DNA of 62,422 bases, taken from Rhodococcus sp. HM1 (lineage in GTDB: Bacteria > Actinomycetota > Actinomycetes > Mycobacteriales > Mycobacteriaceae). The position numbers were made by a program, and so were the translations under genes. The notes beneath the pieces were generated by a model. The model saw nothing but the letters and a program-made list of their open reading frames with translations. It was not told the DNA's origin and made no database searches. The DNA lies in the NCBI RefSeq assembly GCF_023218075.1, contig NZ_JALPTB010000040.1, forward strand, positions 1-62,422. The letters run 5' to 3'. Every line of letters begins with the position of its first letter. Position 1 is the first letter of the stretch. Positions 26,306 to 35,464 of the stretch are shown in pieces.

Positions 26306-27267
26306 TGACCGAGTTGCGCAAGCCCTATCCGCCGATCGAGCCGTACGAGCAGGGCATGCTCGACGTCGGCGACGGCCAGCAGGTGTACTGGGAGATCAGC
26401 GGAAACCCGGACGGCAAGCCCGTGGTGTTCCTGCACGGCGGCCCGGGTGGCGGCACGTCCCCGCTGCATCGGCAGTTCTTCGATCCCGGCGCATACCGCA
26501 TCGTGCTGTTCGACCAGCGGGGCTGCGGCCGGTCTCTTCCGCACGTGGCGGACGGCGCGGACCTCTCGACGAACACCACCGGCCATCTGTTGGGGGACAT
26601 CGAACTGCTGCGCACCCGGCTCGGGATCGATCGCTGGCAGGTCTTCGGCGGATCGTGGGGATCGACGCTCGCGCTGGCGTACGCGCAGAAACATCCCGAC
26701 CGGGTCACCGAACTCGTCCTGCGCGGGGTGTTCCTGCTGCGGCGCAGCGAGATCGACTGGTACTACAACGGCGGGGCCGGGCAGATCTTCCCGGACCTGT
26801 GGGAGAAGTTCTGCGCCCCGCTGGCGGGTGCGGAGCCCGGCGAGCATCCGGTCGACACCTACCATCGGCTGCTGCACTCCCCCGATCCCGAGGTCGCGCT
26901 CGAGGCGGCGGTCGCGTGGTCGACCTGGGAGGGCGCGACGAGTTCGCTGCTGCCGCGGCCGGAACACGTCGCCGAAACCGGGGAGCCGCGTTTCGCGTTG
27001 GCGTTCGCCCGCATCGAGAACCACTACTTCCACCATCGCGGATTCCTCGACGAGGGTCAGTTGCTGCGGGATGCGCACCTGCTGAACGGCATTCCCGGGG
27101 TCATCGTGCAGGGACGCTACGACGTGGTGTGCCCGGCGACGAGCGCGTGGGCACTGCACCGGGCGTGGCCGGAGTCGACGCTGCAGATCGTCGACGACGC
27201 CGGACACGCCGCGAACGAGCCCGGCATCACCCACCACCTCGTCGAGGCCACCGACCGGTTCCGGTGA
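26305..27267 (+). CDS. pip: Prolyl aminopeptidase
   Basis: A 320-residue alpha/beta hydrolase of peptidase family S33 that releases N-terminal proline from peptides in the cytoplasm. Seen are the oxyanion motif VFLHGGPGGGTSPLHRQFFD, DQRGCGRSLPH, the nucleophile elbow VFGGSWGSTLALAYAQKHP, LVLRGVFLLRRSEIDWYYNG, the acid in VQGRYDVVCPATSAWAL and the His in IVDDAGHAANEPG. Length and motifs match the proteobacterial/actinobacterial type-1 enzyme. The start overlaps the stop of the lipoprotein gene. Confidence 0.95.
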   Translation: MTELRKPYPPIEPYEQGMLDVGDGQQVYWEISGNPDGKPVVFLHGGPGGGTSPLHRQFFDPGAYRIVLFDQRGCGRSLPHVADGADLSTNTTGHLLGDIELLRTRLGIDRWQVFGGSWGSTLALAYAQKHPDRVTELVLRGVFLLRRSEIDWYYNGGAGQIFPDLWEKFCAPLAGAEPGEHPVDTYHRLLHSPDPEVALEAAVAWSTWEGATSSLLPRPEHVAETGEPRFALAFARIENHYFHHRGFLDEGQLLRDAHLLNGIPGVIVQGRYDVVCPATSAWALHRAWPESTLQIVDDAGHAANEPGITHHLVEATDRFR

Positions 27268-27273
27268 GCCCCG

Positions 27274-27304
27274 TTCGGTCTCCTCAGCCGGCGAGGAGAC
27301 CGAA
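27274..27304. terminator. Bidirectional terminator between pip and CHAP-domain gene
   Basis: A perfect 12-base stem (27274-27285 with 27293-27304) with a 7-base loop lies between the convergent genes and overlaps the last codons of the minus-strand gene. Confidence 0.85.
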
Positions 27305-27904
27305 TCCGACGACGGCCGGGTCCGATGCCCAGTCCAGGCTGTGCACCCGGATCCGGCCCATCTCGTTGCCGCCGACCGTGATCGCGGTGGTGCCGTCGAC
27401 CGCGACGACGATGTTGGTGTGCTGACCGACCCAGCTGGTGTTGTCGTAGAGCACCACGTCACCGACCTCGGGACCACGGCCGGAGCCGGCGGGCACGAAT
27501 CGGCCCTCCTGCTCGTAGTACTCCTGCAGCGTGTACACGCCGGGGATCCGCCAGTGCCCCGAATTCGGGTTGGACAGCGGCATTCCGGCTTCGCGCATGA
27601 TCCAGCTGACGAAGTCGGCGCACCACGGTTCCTTCACGCCCTCGGAATAGAAGGTGCCGGGCCGCTGCGCGTCGTGTTCCTGCTCGAGCAGCTCGACGAC
27701 GCGGGCCTGCTGCGGCGACAACGCGGTCGTGTCGATCTTCGGGAACGGTTCGGTGTCCCACGGCAGATAGCGGCTCGGCGCGAGCCACAGCACGAACCCG
27801 GCCGCGGCCGCGAGCACCGCGACGACGGCGACGAAAACGGCGGCGAGACGGCGGTTCCGGGATCGGCCGGAACCGGTCGGGGTGTCGGATCGGGTGTCGG
27901 TCAC
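27284..27904 (-). CDS. Membrane-anchored CHAP-domain protein
   Basis: A 206-residue protein. It has a short basic cytoplasmic N-terminus, one TM helix (AAVFVAVVAVLAAAAGFVLW, about 23-42) and an extracytoplasmic CHAP (amidase/endopeptidase-like) domain. The catalytic Cys is in EPWCADFVSWIMREAG and the His in WVGQHTNIVVAVDG, with GDVVLYD between. CHAP enzymes cut peptidoglycan cross-links or the muramyl-peptide bond. The overall form matches cell-wall remodelling enzymes of mycolata. It converges on pip and is followed on its 5' side by the RNB-nuclease gene. Confidence 0.82.
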   Translation of the reverse strand: MTDTRSDTPTGSGRSRNRRLAAVFVAVVAVLAAAAGFVLWLAPSRYLPWDTEPFPKIDTTALSPQQARVVELLEQEHDAQRPGTFYSEGVKEPWCADFVSWIMREAGMPLSNPNSGHWRIPGVYTLQEYYEQEGRFVPAGSGRGPEVGDVVLYDNTSWVGQHTNIVVAVDGTTAITVGGNEMGRIRVHSLDWASDPAVVGFGLLAG

Positions 27905-27920
27905 GCCGTCGACGGTACCG

Positions 27921-29333
27921 TCACCTCGAGTACGCGAACTGCACCTTCCGCGTCACCGGGTCGGCCACGTCGAGCGTGACCCGCACGTGGGTGCCGTCGT
28001 CCGGCTCGCCGCTGCACGGGGCGATGACGGTCTCGGACGGGACGAACACCTGCGCGTCGCGCCGGCCGTTCGCGCCCCGGATGACGGTCGCGTCGAACTG
28101 TTCGCCCACCCGCGGCGCCAGCACCGTCGCCTCGGTCAGGTCGATGCAGGTGCGGGCGATCTTCCCGGCGATCGAATCCGACGCCGACATGATGTCGGGC
28201 ATCGCGGCCAGCTCGTCCCGGATTTGCTGCGGCACCGGCTCGCCCGCGCTGACGGCCAGGCACACCTCGGTGGCGTAGCGGTCCGACAACCGGCGCAGCG
28301 GCGCGGTGACGTGCGCGTAGGGTGCGCCGATCGCGCCGTGCACGAGAAGATCCGGCAGCGACCCGTCGAGCGGTCGATACGATGCGCCGCGCAGCAGTGC
28401 CGGTGCCTCGCTCATGAGCACCAGCGTGGTGGGCAGGTTCGCGTCCAGGCCCGCCAGGAAGTTGCCGACGGACACCTCCGCCGGCCACGGAACGTTCAGC
28501 GCGGCGGCGGTGTGCCGCAACGCGGCAACCGCTTCCGGGTCGGCGGGCGGCAGCGTGCGCAGCAGCCCGACCTTCGCCTCGATCATCATCGACGCCGCGC
28601 ACATGCCGGTCAGCAGCGACACCTGAGAGTTCCAGTCGTCGGCCGCGGTGCGCGGTTCGATCTGCAGCGTCCAGCCCTTACCGTCGGCGACGACGTCCTG
28701 CTCCGGCAACCGCAACTCGATCGCGCCGCGCGCCCGCGCCGCGGCCTGACGCAGGCGACCGAACTCGGGCAGCGCCGCGATCGACGGATGCAGCGTCCCG
28801 GCCACCGCGTCGGCCTGCACCCCGGCGTAGTCCAACCGCGCCGCCGAACGCACCAGCGCCCGCCTCACCGTCACGGAGACGGGTTCGGCGGCCGCGTCGA
28901 GTTCCATCCGCCACAGCGCCGCGGGCCGGATCTCACCGGGCAGCAGACTCGCCGAGCCCTCCGCCAGCTCCCGCGGATGCAGCGGGACCGAACCGTCCGG
29001 CAGGTAGTAGGTCTGGCCGCGTTTGTGGCTCTCCTTGTCGATCGCACCACCCGGTTCGACGACGGCGTGCACATCGGCGATCGCGTAGTGCAGGACGAAC
29101 CCGCCGTCGGCGGTGCGTTCGAGATGCAGCGCCTGATCGAGGTCCATCGACCCGGGCGGATCGATCGTCACGAGCGGCAGGTCCGTGCGGTCCTCGCGCT
29201 CGGCCGCGAAACGGTCGACGGTCTTCTCCGCTTCCGCGATCGCGGACGCGGGGTAGCGGTCGTCGAGCGCGAATTCGGCGCGGACGGCACCGAAGTCGAT
29301 CGCGGGCGCGACGACAATGCGTGTGTTCACCAC
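27921..29333 (-). CDS. RNB-domain ribonuclease (RNase II/R family, short form)
   Basis: A 470-residue 3'-5' exoribonuclease-like protein containing essentially the RNB catalytic domain. The metal-binding stretch is VTIDPPGSMDLDQALHLE, with LHYAIADVHAVVEPGGAID next. The characteristic SHKRGQTYYLPDGSVPLHP and YAHVTAPLRRLSDRYATEV follow. Cold-shock and S1 domains of full RNase R are absent or reduced, as in the actinobacterial short forms. It stands 17 bases from the CHAP-domain gene downstream. RNA turnover in the cytoplasm is the likely role. Confidence 0.92.
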   Translation of the reverse strand: MVNTRIVVAPAIDFGAVRAEFALDDRYPASAIAEAEKTVDRFAAEREDRTDLPLVTIDPPGSMDLDQALHLERTADGGFVLHYAIADVHAVVEPGGAIDKESHKRGQTYYLPDGSVPLHPRELAEGSASLLPGEIRPAALWRMELDAAAEPVSVTVRRALVRSAARLDYAGVQADAVAGTLHPSIAALPEFGRLRQAAARARGAIELRLPEQDVVADGKGWTLQIEPRTAADDWNSQVSLLTGMCAASMMIEAKVGLLRTLPPADPEAVAALRHTAAALNVPWPAEVSVGNFLAGLDANLPTTLVLMSEAPALLRGASYRPLDGSLPDLLVHGAIGAPYAHVTAPLRRLSDRYATEVCLAVSAGEPVPQQIRDELAAMPDIMSASDSIAGKIARTCIDLTEATVLAPRVGEQFDATVIRGANGRRDAQVFVPSETVIAPCSGEPDDGTHVRVTLDVADPVTRKVQFAYSR

Positions 29334-29349
29334 GGGCGCGTGAGGCTCC

Positions 29350-29529
29350 TCAGTTGTTCCACTCTTCGTCGGCGGCGTCCGCGGCCTTGTTGCGTTCGGC
29401 CGCGATCTCGAGCGCGCGCTCGGCGGTGGCTCGGTCCGGATAGGGACCCATCCGATTCAGTGCGTTGGGATCCTTGCCCTGGGAGACCTTGCCGGTGCTC
29501 ACGTCGTAGTACCAACCGTCGTCACTCAT
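29350..29529 (-). CDS. Small conserved hypothetical protein (SPOR-like)
   Basis: A 59-residue soluble protein: MSDDGWYYDVSTGKVSQGKD, then a PYPDRATAERALEIAAER helix and an acidic tail. The WYYDxxTGxV...G.Y.....A pattern resembles short actinobacterial proteins related to SPOR-type repeats; the function is unknown. ATG 29529 is preferred over an in-frame ATG six codons upstream because it begins the conserved pattern. It lies 16 bases upstream of the RNB gene, so cotranscription is likely. Confidence 0.75.
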   Translation of the reverse strand: MSDDGWYYDVSTGKVSQGKDPNALNRMGPYPDRATAERALEIAAERNKAADAADEEWNN

Positions 29530-29642
29530 ATCGACAGTCTGCCGCAACGGTGGGCGAGAACGGGCCGAACCCGCCGGTCGGGCGTGGCTGGTACCGTCGC
29601 GTCCGGTCCCCCGAACCCGATACGAGAGCCGAGGAGAACCAC

Positions 29643-29735
29643 ATGTCCTACCTGATCTTCGACAACCTGCTGCCCTACCTGGGTGCCGACGCGGCTACCT
29701 ACTGGGCGCAGCTGCTGGTGGTCGGCCCGCTCTGA
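29643..29735 (+). CDS. Candidate 30-residue hydrophobic small protein
   Basis: A very short frame, too small for usual gene finders: MSYLIFDNLLPYLGADAATY plus ten more mostly hydrophobic residues, ending in GPL. GAGGAG lies 8 bases before the ATG, third positions are GC-rich, and an inverted repeat starts exactly at the stop codon. Its size and single hydrophobic stretch suggest a membrane-associated peptide. No homologue is recognised, and only comparison across related genomes would confirm it. Confidence 0.5.
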   Translation: MSYLIFDNLLPYLGADAATYWAQLLVVGPL

Positions 29736-29753
29736 CCGGACCCGCTCCGGTCA
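29733..29753. terminator. Hairpin at the 3' ends of the small ORF and rnpB
   Basis: A perfect 8-base stem, TGACCGGA with TCCGGTCA, around CCCGC begins at the stop codon of the 30-residue frame. It lies 18 bases beyond the 3' end of rnpB on the opposite strand. Confidence 0.6.
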
Positions 29754-29771
29754 CCCGGCGGTGCCCGTGAA

Positions 29772-30202
<431 letters not shown>

Positions 30203-30254
30203 GTCGACCACCATACTGCCCCGCCTGTCGGTGACGCGAACTACGGTGCCGTCC

Positions 30255-30776
30255 ATGACGCGTTACGTGGCTCTGCTGCGAGGGATCAATGTCGGCGGCA
30301 TCACCATCAAGATGGCCGACCTGAAGGATGTGTTCACCCGACTCGGCTACGGCGACGTGCGTACGGTGCTCGCCTCCGGCAACGTCGTGTTCGGCTCGGA
30401 GAAGACCGACCCGGCCTCGTTGAAGGCGGAGATCGAGGCGACTCTGGGTGCCCGCTTCGGTTACGAGGCGTTCGTGTTCGTGCTCGAGCAGGCCCGATTC
30501 GCCGGTCTCGCCGATGCCTGCCCGTTCGAGGAGAACCGGGACGGCTGGCACACCTACGTCGTCTTCGTGGCCGACCCGGTCGTGCGCGAGGAATTGCTCG
30601 GTATTGCCGTGGACCCGCAGATCGAGCAGGTCGCGCCGGGTGAGGGCGTCGTCTACTGGCATGTCGTCAAGGGGTCGACACTCAGCAGTGCGTTCGGGAA
30701 GGTCGCGGGCCGTGCCCGGTACAAGTCCGTGACTACGACCCGGAACATGCGTACGATCCGCAAGTTGCAGGGGTAA
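30255..30776 (+). CDS. DUF1697 family protein
   Basis: A 173-residue cytoplasmic protein with the family's opening RYVALLRGINVGGITIKMAD and LKDVFTRLGYGDVRTVLASG, NVVF. The central FVFVLEQARFAGLADACPFE and C-terminal RNMRTIRKLQ are also typical. The function of the family is unknown. The start is ATG 30255; a longer frame extends into rnpB and is rejected. It faces away from rnpB. Confidence 0.92.
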   Translation: MTRYVALLRGINVGGITIKMADLKDVFTRLGYGDVRTVLASGNVVFGSEKTDPASLKAEIEATLGARFGYEAFVFVLEQARFAGLADACPFEENRDGWHTYVVFVADPVVREELLGIAVDPQIEQVAPGEGVVYWHVVKGSTLSSAFGKVAGRARYKSVTTTRNMRTIRKLQG

Positions 30777-30832
30777 TCCGGCTCCTGCCCTCGGAGAACT
30801 CTGCTCTCACGAGGTTCGGCGAAGGGGCGGGC

Positions 30833-31717
30833 GTGACGACACCTCCGGATTCGGTGAGGACCGTCGAGGGATCGTCGGTGGAGCGCATGCTCCGCATCTT
30901 CGACGTCACACCCAGCGGCGAGAATCGGTTCACCGGTGAGAGCGACGGCGGCGGCCGGCGCGTCGCCGATGCAACCCAGTTGCTCGCCCAGGCGATCGTC
31001 GCAACCGCGAAGCGTTTCCCCGACAAGGAGATCCGGTCCGCGCGGGCAGTGTTCGTGCGCGCCGTCGACTCGGAGATTCCGGTCGACTTCGAGGTCGAGG
31101 TGCTGCACGAGGGCCGCACGATGGCCGACGCGGAGGTCGCCGTCTGCCAGAACGGCCGCCGGCACGCGATGGTCTCGGTGCTCGCCGACGTGCCCACCGG
31201 CGACGTCGTCCGACACCACGCTCCCCGGCCGCAGGTCGCCGGTCCCGAAACCGCTCATCCGGTACACATGCCCATGACCGGCCGCGATCTGCGGGTCGTC
31301 GACGTGGTGGACGTCCGCAGCCCGGAGGAGGTCGGGCCCCCGGAACTGCACGCGTGGTTGCGCTACGACCCCGTCCCCGAGCGCGCTGACCTCGCCAAGG
31401 CGCTGCTCGCGCACTTCACGAACCACCTGTCGGTGTCGGCGACGCTGCGCGCGCACGCGGGGGTGGGCACGAGCCAGGCGCACCGGACGATCTCGACCGG
31501 GGTCGTGACGGTCACGGTCGCCTTCCACGAACCGGTCCGCTGGGACGGATGGCTGCTGTACTCGCACGAGAGCACGCAGGTCGGCTCCGGCATGTCGTAC
31601 GTGCGCGGTCAGGTGCACACCGAGTCCGGTGACCTGCTCGCGTCGTTCACGCAGGAGGCGATGATCCGGCCGATCCGGCCCGAGGACGCGGTGATTCCGG
31701 CCGCGTCACGGCTGTGA
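30833..31717 (+). CDS. tesB: Acyl-CoA thioesterase II (TesB family, double hotdog)
   Basis: A 294-residue tandem hotdog thioesterase that hydrolyses acyl-CoA to free fatty acid and CoA. The first hotdog carries GGGRRVADATQLLAQAIVAT, with SARAVFVRAVDSEIPVDFEV; the second carries LAKALLAHFTNHLSVSATLR and ends with SYVRGQVHTESGDLLASFTQ. The pattern fits actinobacterial TesB-like proteins. The GTG 30833 start lacks an ideal ribosome site. Its neighbours are unrelated housekeeping genes. Confidence 0.85.
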   Translation: MTTPPDSVRTVEGSSVERMLRIFDVTPSGENRFTGESDGGGRRVADATQLLAQAIVATAKRFPDKEIRSARAVFVRAVDSEIPVDFEVEVLHEGRTMADAEVAVCQNGRRHAMVSVLADVPTGDVVRHHAPRPQVAGPETAHPVHMPMTGRDLRVVDVVDVRSPEEVGPPELHAWLRYDPVPERADLAKALLAHFTNHLSVSATLRAHAGVGTSQAHRTISTGVVTVTVAFHEPVRWDGWLLYSHESTQVGSGMSYVRGQVHTESGDLLASFTQEAMIRPIRPEDAVIPAASRL

Positions 31718-31760
31718 GCACACCCCGAACCGTGCCCGACCGATCCGAACGAGGACACCC

Positions 31761-32171
31761 ATGAGCACAGGAACCGACAGCACCCGTTCCCCCGGCTTCG
31801 CGGCCCGGCCCGACTACCGCGTCGACATCCACGCGCGCCGCAACGTGGTGCGCGCAACCCTGAACGGCGTGCGCCTCGCGGAGACGAGCGGGTCGCTGCT
31901 CGTCGACGAACAGGACCACGGGCTGGTCTTCTACTTCCCCCGCGCCGACGTCCTCGTCGATCTCGCAACGTCCGACGCCCCGTCGACCCGCTGCCCGTAC
32001 AAGGGGGAAGCCACCTACTGGAGCGTCGAGGGCGACGGCGGGGAACCGCTGTGCTGGAGTTACGACGATCCGTACGAGCAGGTCGCTCGTCTGCGCGGGC
32101 ACGTCGCGTTCTACCAGGACCGTGTCGACGTGTCCGTGCACCAGGCACATCCCGCGGTCTCCGGCCGCTGA
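31761..32171 (+). CDS. DUF427 domain protein
   Basis: A 136-residue soluble beta-rich protein with the DUF427 signature: VRATLNGVRLAETSGSLLVD, HGLVFYFPRADV, STRCPYKGEATYWSV and VAFYQDRVDV. The family is common in actinobacteria and its function is unknown. An AACGAGGACACCC stretch precedes the ATG. It lies 43 bases after tesB and 32 bases before the lipase gene, so the three may share a transcript. Confidence 0.93.
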   Translation: MSTGTDSTRSPGFAARPDYRVDIHARRNVVRATLNGVRLAETSGSLLVDEQDHGLVFYFPRADVLVDLATSDAPSTRCPYKGEATYWSVEGDGGEPLCWSYDDPYEQVARLRGHVAFYQDRVDVSVHQAHPAVSGR

Positions 32172-32203
32172 GGCAGCACCGCTGAAGACAGACAGGAACC
32201 CGA

Positions 32204-33475
32204 ATGCCCCGCAAGCTCAGGAATCTCGCGATGATCGCGGTCGCGGGAATCACCGTCGCGGCGCCGCTCGCCGCGCCGGTGGCCGCCGCCGACCCGGCCG
32301 GTCGCTCCGGCGAGTACACCGACTTCTACCTGCCGCCCGATCCGCTGCCTGCGGGCTCCCCGGGGGACGTGCTGCGCGTCGAGCCGTCGGTGGCGGCGAT
32401 CGTGCCCGGCACCCCACTCGCGATCGATGCCACCGTCACCCGGGTGATGTACCGGAGCGTGGGCGCGGCCGGGGACCCCGTGGCGGTCACCGGCACCGTG
32501 CTGGTCCCCACCCTGCCGTGGGCCGGGACCGGACCGCGCCCGACGGTGATCGTCGGCCCGGGCACGCAGGGCATGGGCGACCAGTGCGCGCCGTCGAAGC
32601 TCATGGTCTTCGGCCAGGAGTACGAGTACCTGCAGATCGCGCCGCTGCTCGCGCGCGGCTACGCCGTGGCCGTCACCGACTACGAGGGTCTGGGCACGCC
32701 GGGGATCCATCCGTACCTGAATCGGGAATCGCAGGGTCACGCGATGCTCGATCTGGCGCGGGCCGCACGGTCGCTGACCGAGCTGGGCATCGCCGAGGAC
32801 ACCCGGTTCGCGTTCTGGGGATATTCGCAGGGCGGAATGAGCTCGGCGGCCGCCGCGGAATTGAAGGACAGCTACGCACCCGAGTTGCCGGTGGTCGGGG
32901 CGGTCGCCGGATCCCCGCCCGCGTCCCTGGCCGATCTCGCCGTCGCCGGCGACGGCTCCATCCTGTCCGGTGGGATCGGCTGGGTCGTCAACGGCTTCGT
33001 CGCGGCCTACCCGGACGACGCCGAGGAGATGCTCGCGGTGTTCAATCCCGAGGGTCGCGCGGTCCTGGACCGGGCCGCGGACTCCTGCGTGTACGACTTC
33101 CCGCTGATGAATCCGTTGGCGCCCACCACCCGGTACACGCTCGACGGGCGGCCCATCGCCGACTATCTGTCGGCGGAGCCGTGGGCGAGCGCGGTGAAAC
33201 GGCAGGAACTGGGCAACACCCCTCCGTCGGTCCCGATGTTCGTCGGGCAGAACGCCGCCGACGATCTCGTGCTCGTGACAGGCGTCGACACGATGGTCGG
33301 GAAATGGTGCGCCGCAGGGGTATCCGTCGACTATCAGCGGTATCCCATACCCCCGGTCCTGGAGAAGACCGTCGTCGGGCACGGGGTCGGGTTGCTGCCC
33401 GCGGCCGCGCAAGGCCTGGAGTGGCTCGACGCGCAGTTCGCCGGCGGACCGACCGGCAACAACTGCGGCGCCTGA
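32204..33475 (+). CDS. Secreted lipase (LIP family, PF03583-like)
   Basis: A 423-residue exported alpha/beta hydrolase of the secretory lipase family known from Candida LIP enzymes and mycolata. The signal peptide (residues 1-29) ends VAAADP. The body has FYLPPDPLPAGSPGDVLR, then VTGTVLVPTLPW, AVAVTDYEGLGTPG and the nucleophile elbow FWGYSQGGMSSAAAAELK. The acid lies in FVGQNAADDLVL and the His in VVGHGVGLLPAAAQGLEWLD. Several cysteines could form disulfides. Triacylglycerol, mycolate or other ester substrates are possible. Confidence 0.92.
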   Translation: MPRKLRNLAMIAVAGITVAAPLAAPVAAADPAGRSGEYTDFYLPPDPLPAGSPGDVLRVEPSVAAIVPGTPLAIDATVTRVMYRSVGAAGDPVAVTGTVLVPTLPWAGTGPRPTVIVGPGTQGMGDQCAPSKLMVFGQEYEYLQIAPLLARGYAVAVTDYEGLGTPGIHPYLNRESQGHAMLDLARAARSLTELGIAEDTRFAFWGYSQGGMSSAAAAELKDSYAPELPVVGAVAGSPPASLADLAVAGDGSILSGGIGWVVNGFVAAYPDDAEEMLAVFNPEGRAVLDRAADSCVYDFPLMNPLAPTTRYTLDGRPIADYLSAEPWASAVKRQELGNTPPSVPMFVGQNAADDLVLVTGVDTMVGKWCAAGVSVDYQRYPIPPVLEKTVVGHGVGLLPAAAQGLEWLDAQFAGGPTGNNCGA

Positions 33476-33520
33476 GTCTCAGTCGCCCGTCACCACCGGT
33501 TCGACGTCACCTCCGCACCG

Positions 33521-34648
33521 TCACAGGTGCGAGGTGTCGTTGACCAGCCGCACCGAGGATCCGCCGTCGGCGAAGAACTCTGCGATCGACAGCGACGCCA
33601 GATCCAGGTGCAGCCGGTAGAGCAGCGAGGGCCCGGCGTCGAGCGCGAACTGCAGCATCGTCTTGATCGGCGTGACGTGCGAGACCAGCAGCACGGTCTG
33701 TCCCGGATATTCCCGGATCAGCTCGTCGCGGACCTTCGCGATGCGCGCGTTGACCTCGTCGAAGCTCTCCCCCTGCGGTGGCCGCACGGAGGTGTCGCCG
33801 AGCCACGCGCGGTGCAGGTCCGGGTCCCGGTCGGCGGCTTCGCGGAACGTCAGGCCCTCCCAGGCGCCGAAATCGGTTTCGGTGAGACCGTCGTGCACTG
33901 CCACGGGCAGGTCCAGGGCCCGGCCTGCCGCCGCGGCGGTGGCGCGTGCCCGGTCCAGCGGCGACGAGACGATCGCCGCGACGCCGCCCCGCTTCCCGAT
34001 CCGGGTCGCCGCAGCCTCGGCCTGCGCACGACCGAGATCGGTGAGCTGCGGGTTGCCCCGCCCGGAATAGCGCCGTTCGACCGACAGCGGGGTCTGGCCG
34101 TGCCGCAGCAGCAGGAACCGGGTGGGTGAGCCGACCGCTCCGGTCCAGCCGGGTGCGGTGTTCTCGGCCGGTGCGGTGTTCGCGGCCGGTGCGGCCGTGG
34201 GAGCCTCCACCGTCACCGGGTCGACCGCTCCGACCACCCCGGCGGCCGCGGCGTCCATCGCCTCGTTGGCGAGCCGGTCCGCGTACGCGTTCTGCATGCG
34301 CGGGATCCACGTGAAGTCGACGCGGTCGAAGCCGGCCGCGAGCTCCCGGGCCCGCGCAGCGAGCGGAATCATGTCCGGGTGCTTGATCTTCCAGCGTCCC
34401 GACATCTGTTCGACGACGAGCTTCGAATCCATGCGCACGTCGACGGCGTCGGCGCCGAGTTCACGGGCCGCGGTCAGACCGGCGATCAGTCCCCGGTACT
34501 CGGCGACGTTGTTGGTGGCGATGCCGATGCTCTCGCTGCGTTCGGCCAGCACCGTGCGGCGGTCGGCGTCGAACACGACCGCGCCGTAGCCGGCCGGACC
34601 CGGATTACCGCGCGAGCCGCCGTCGGCTTCGACGACGACGGTCGTCAC
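33521..34648 (-). CDS. Bifunctional RNase HI / acid phosphatase
   Basis: A 375-residue two-domain protein equivalent to mycobacterial Rv2228c. The N-terminal RNase H domain (1-140) has the acidic catalytic set in VVVEADGGSRGNPGPAGYGA, NNVAEYRGLIAGL and VDVRMDSKLVVEQMSG and degrades RNA in hybrids. The C-terminal histidine phosphatase domain (from about 175) has FLLLRHGQTPLS, SSPLDRARATA and VSHVTPIKTML and resembles alpha-ribazole phosphatase (CobC). GTG 34648 overlaps the stop of the upstream zinc-ribbon gene. An Ala/Pro/Thr-rich linker joins the halves. Confidence 0.93.
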   Translation of the reverse strand: MTTVVVEADGGSRGNPGPAGYGAVVFDADRRTVLAERSESIGIATNNVAEYRGLIAGLTAARELGADAVDVRMDSKLVVEQMSGRWKIKHPDMIPLAARARELAAGFDRVDFTWIPRMQNAYADRLANEAMDAAAAGVVGAVDPVTVEAPTAAPAANTAPAENTAPGWTGAVGSPTRFLLLRHGQTPLSVERRYSGRGNPQLTDLGRAQAEAAATRIGKRGGVAAIVSSPLDRARATAAAAGRALDLPVAVHDGLTETDFGAWEGLTFREAADRDPDLHRAWLGDTSVRPPQGESFDEVNARIAKVRDELIREYPGQTVLLVSHVTPIKTMLQFALDAGPSLLYRLHLDLASLSIAEFFADGGSSVRLVNDTSHL

Positions 34649-35379
34649 TGCCCGGCTTCCTTGCGGACCAGGATCGCGTTGCATTCTGGGCAGCGCACCA
34701 GCACGTCGGGTGCCGCGGCGGTGATCCGGGCGATCTCGCCGCGGTCCAGTTCGAGGCGGCACGCGCCGCAGCGGCGGCCCTGCAGCAGCGCTGCGCCGAT
34801 GCCGGCGCGTTCGCGCTGCTTGTCGTAGGCGGCGACGAGGTCGGCGGGGAACGAGTCGACGAGGGTGGCACGGTCGGTGCGGCAGCGCTGCTCGGCGACC
34901 TCGATGTCGGCGAGCGCTTCGTCGCGCAGCCTCTCGGCCGCGGCGATCTCCTCGTCGATCTTCGAGACCTGCGCGCCCGCGTGATCGTGATCGGCCTTGG
35001 TGGCCTCGCGCCGTTCCATGACCTCGAGGAGTTCGTCCTCGAGTGCCGCCTGACGACGTTCGAGGCTGCTCAGCTCGTGCTGCAGTTCGGTGAGCTGCTT
35101 CGCGCCGACCGTTCCGCTCTCGAGGAGCTTGCGGTCGCGATCACCACGCTGGCGGACCGCATCGACCTCGGTCTCGAGTTTACGGATGTCCCGGTCGAGG
35201 TCGTCGAGGACGATCTCGACGGCGACGGCCGCGTCCTTGCGGCTGGTGCGCTCGGCTTCGAGACGTTCGACCTCCTGCTGCTCGGGCAGGGTGCGACGCC
35301 GGTGTGCGAGACGGTTCAGCTCGGCGTCCACGGCGGCGAGGGACAGAAGCTTGGACTGCACGGCGGGTTCGACGTTCAC
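34645..35379 (-). CDS. C4-type zinc ribbon coiled-coil protein
   Basis: A 244-residue protein equivalent to mycobacterial Rv2229c. A long antiparallel coiled coil (about 10-180, rich in Glu, Lys, Arg and Leu heptads) leads into a C-terminal zinc ribbon with CGACRLELD and RCPECNAILVRKE. Family proteins have been proposed to bind nucleic acid; no activity is established. GTG 35379 follows AGGAA. It is between the Nif3-like gene upstream and the RNase H/phosphatase gene downstream, the order seen in mycobacteria. Confidence 0.93.
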   Translation of the reverse strand: MNVEPAVQSKLLSLAAVDAELNRLAHRRRTLPEQQEVERLEAERTSRKDAAVAVEIVLDDLDRDIRKLETEVDAVRQRGDRDRKLLESGTVGAKQLTELQHELSSLERRQAALEDELLEVMERREATKADHDHAGAQVSKIDEEIAAAERLRDEALADIEVAEQRCRTDRATLVDSFPADLVAAYDKQRERAGIGAALLQGRRCGACRLELDRGEIARITAAAPDVLVRCPECNAILVRKEAGQ

Positions 35380-35464
35380 GCGGGTGGTTCCTGCTTTCGA
35401 GAACTCGGAGTAGGGGCTTCGGAGGGGACGGTCGTAGCTGATTACGGTACCGCGCGCGGGTGCG

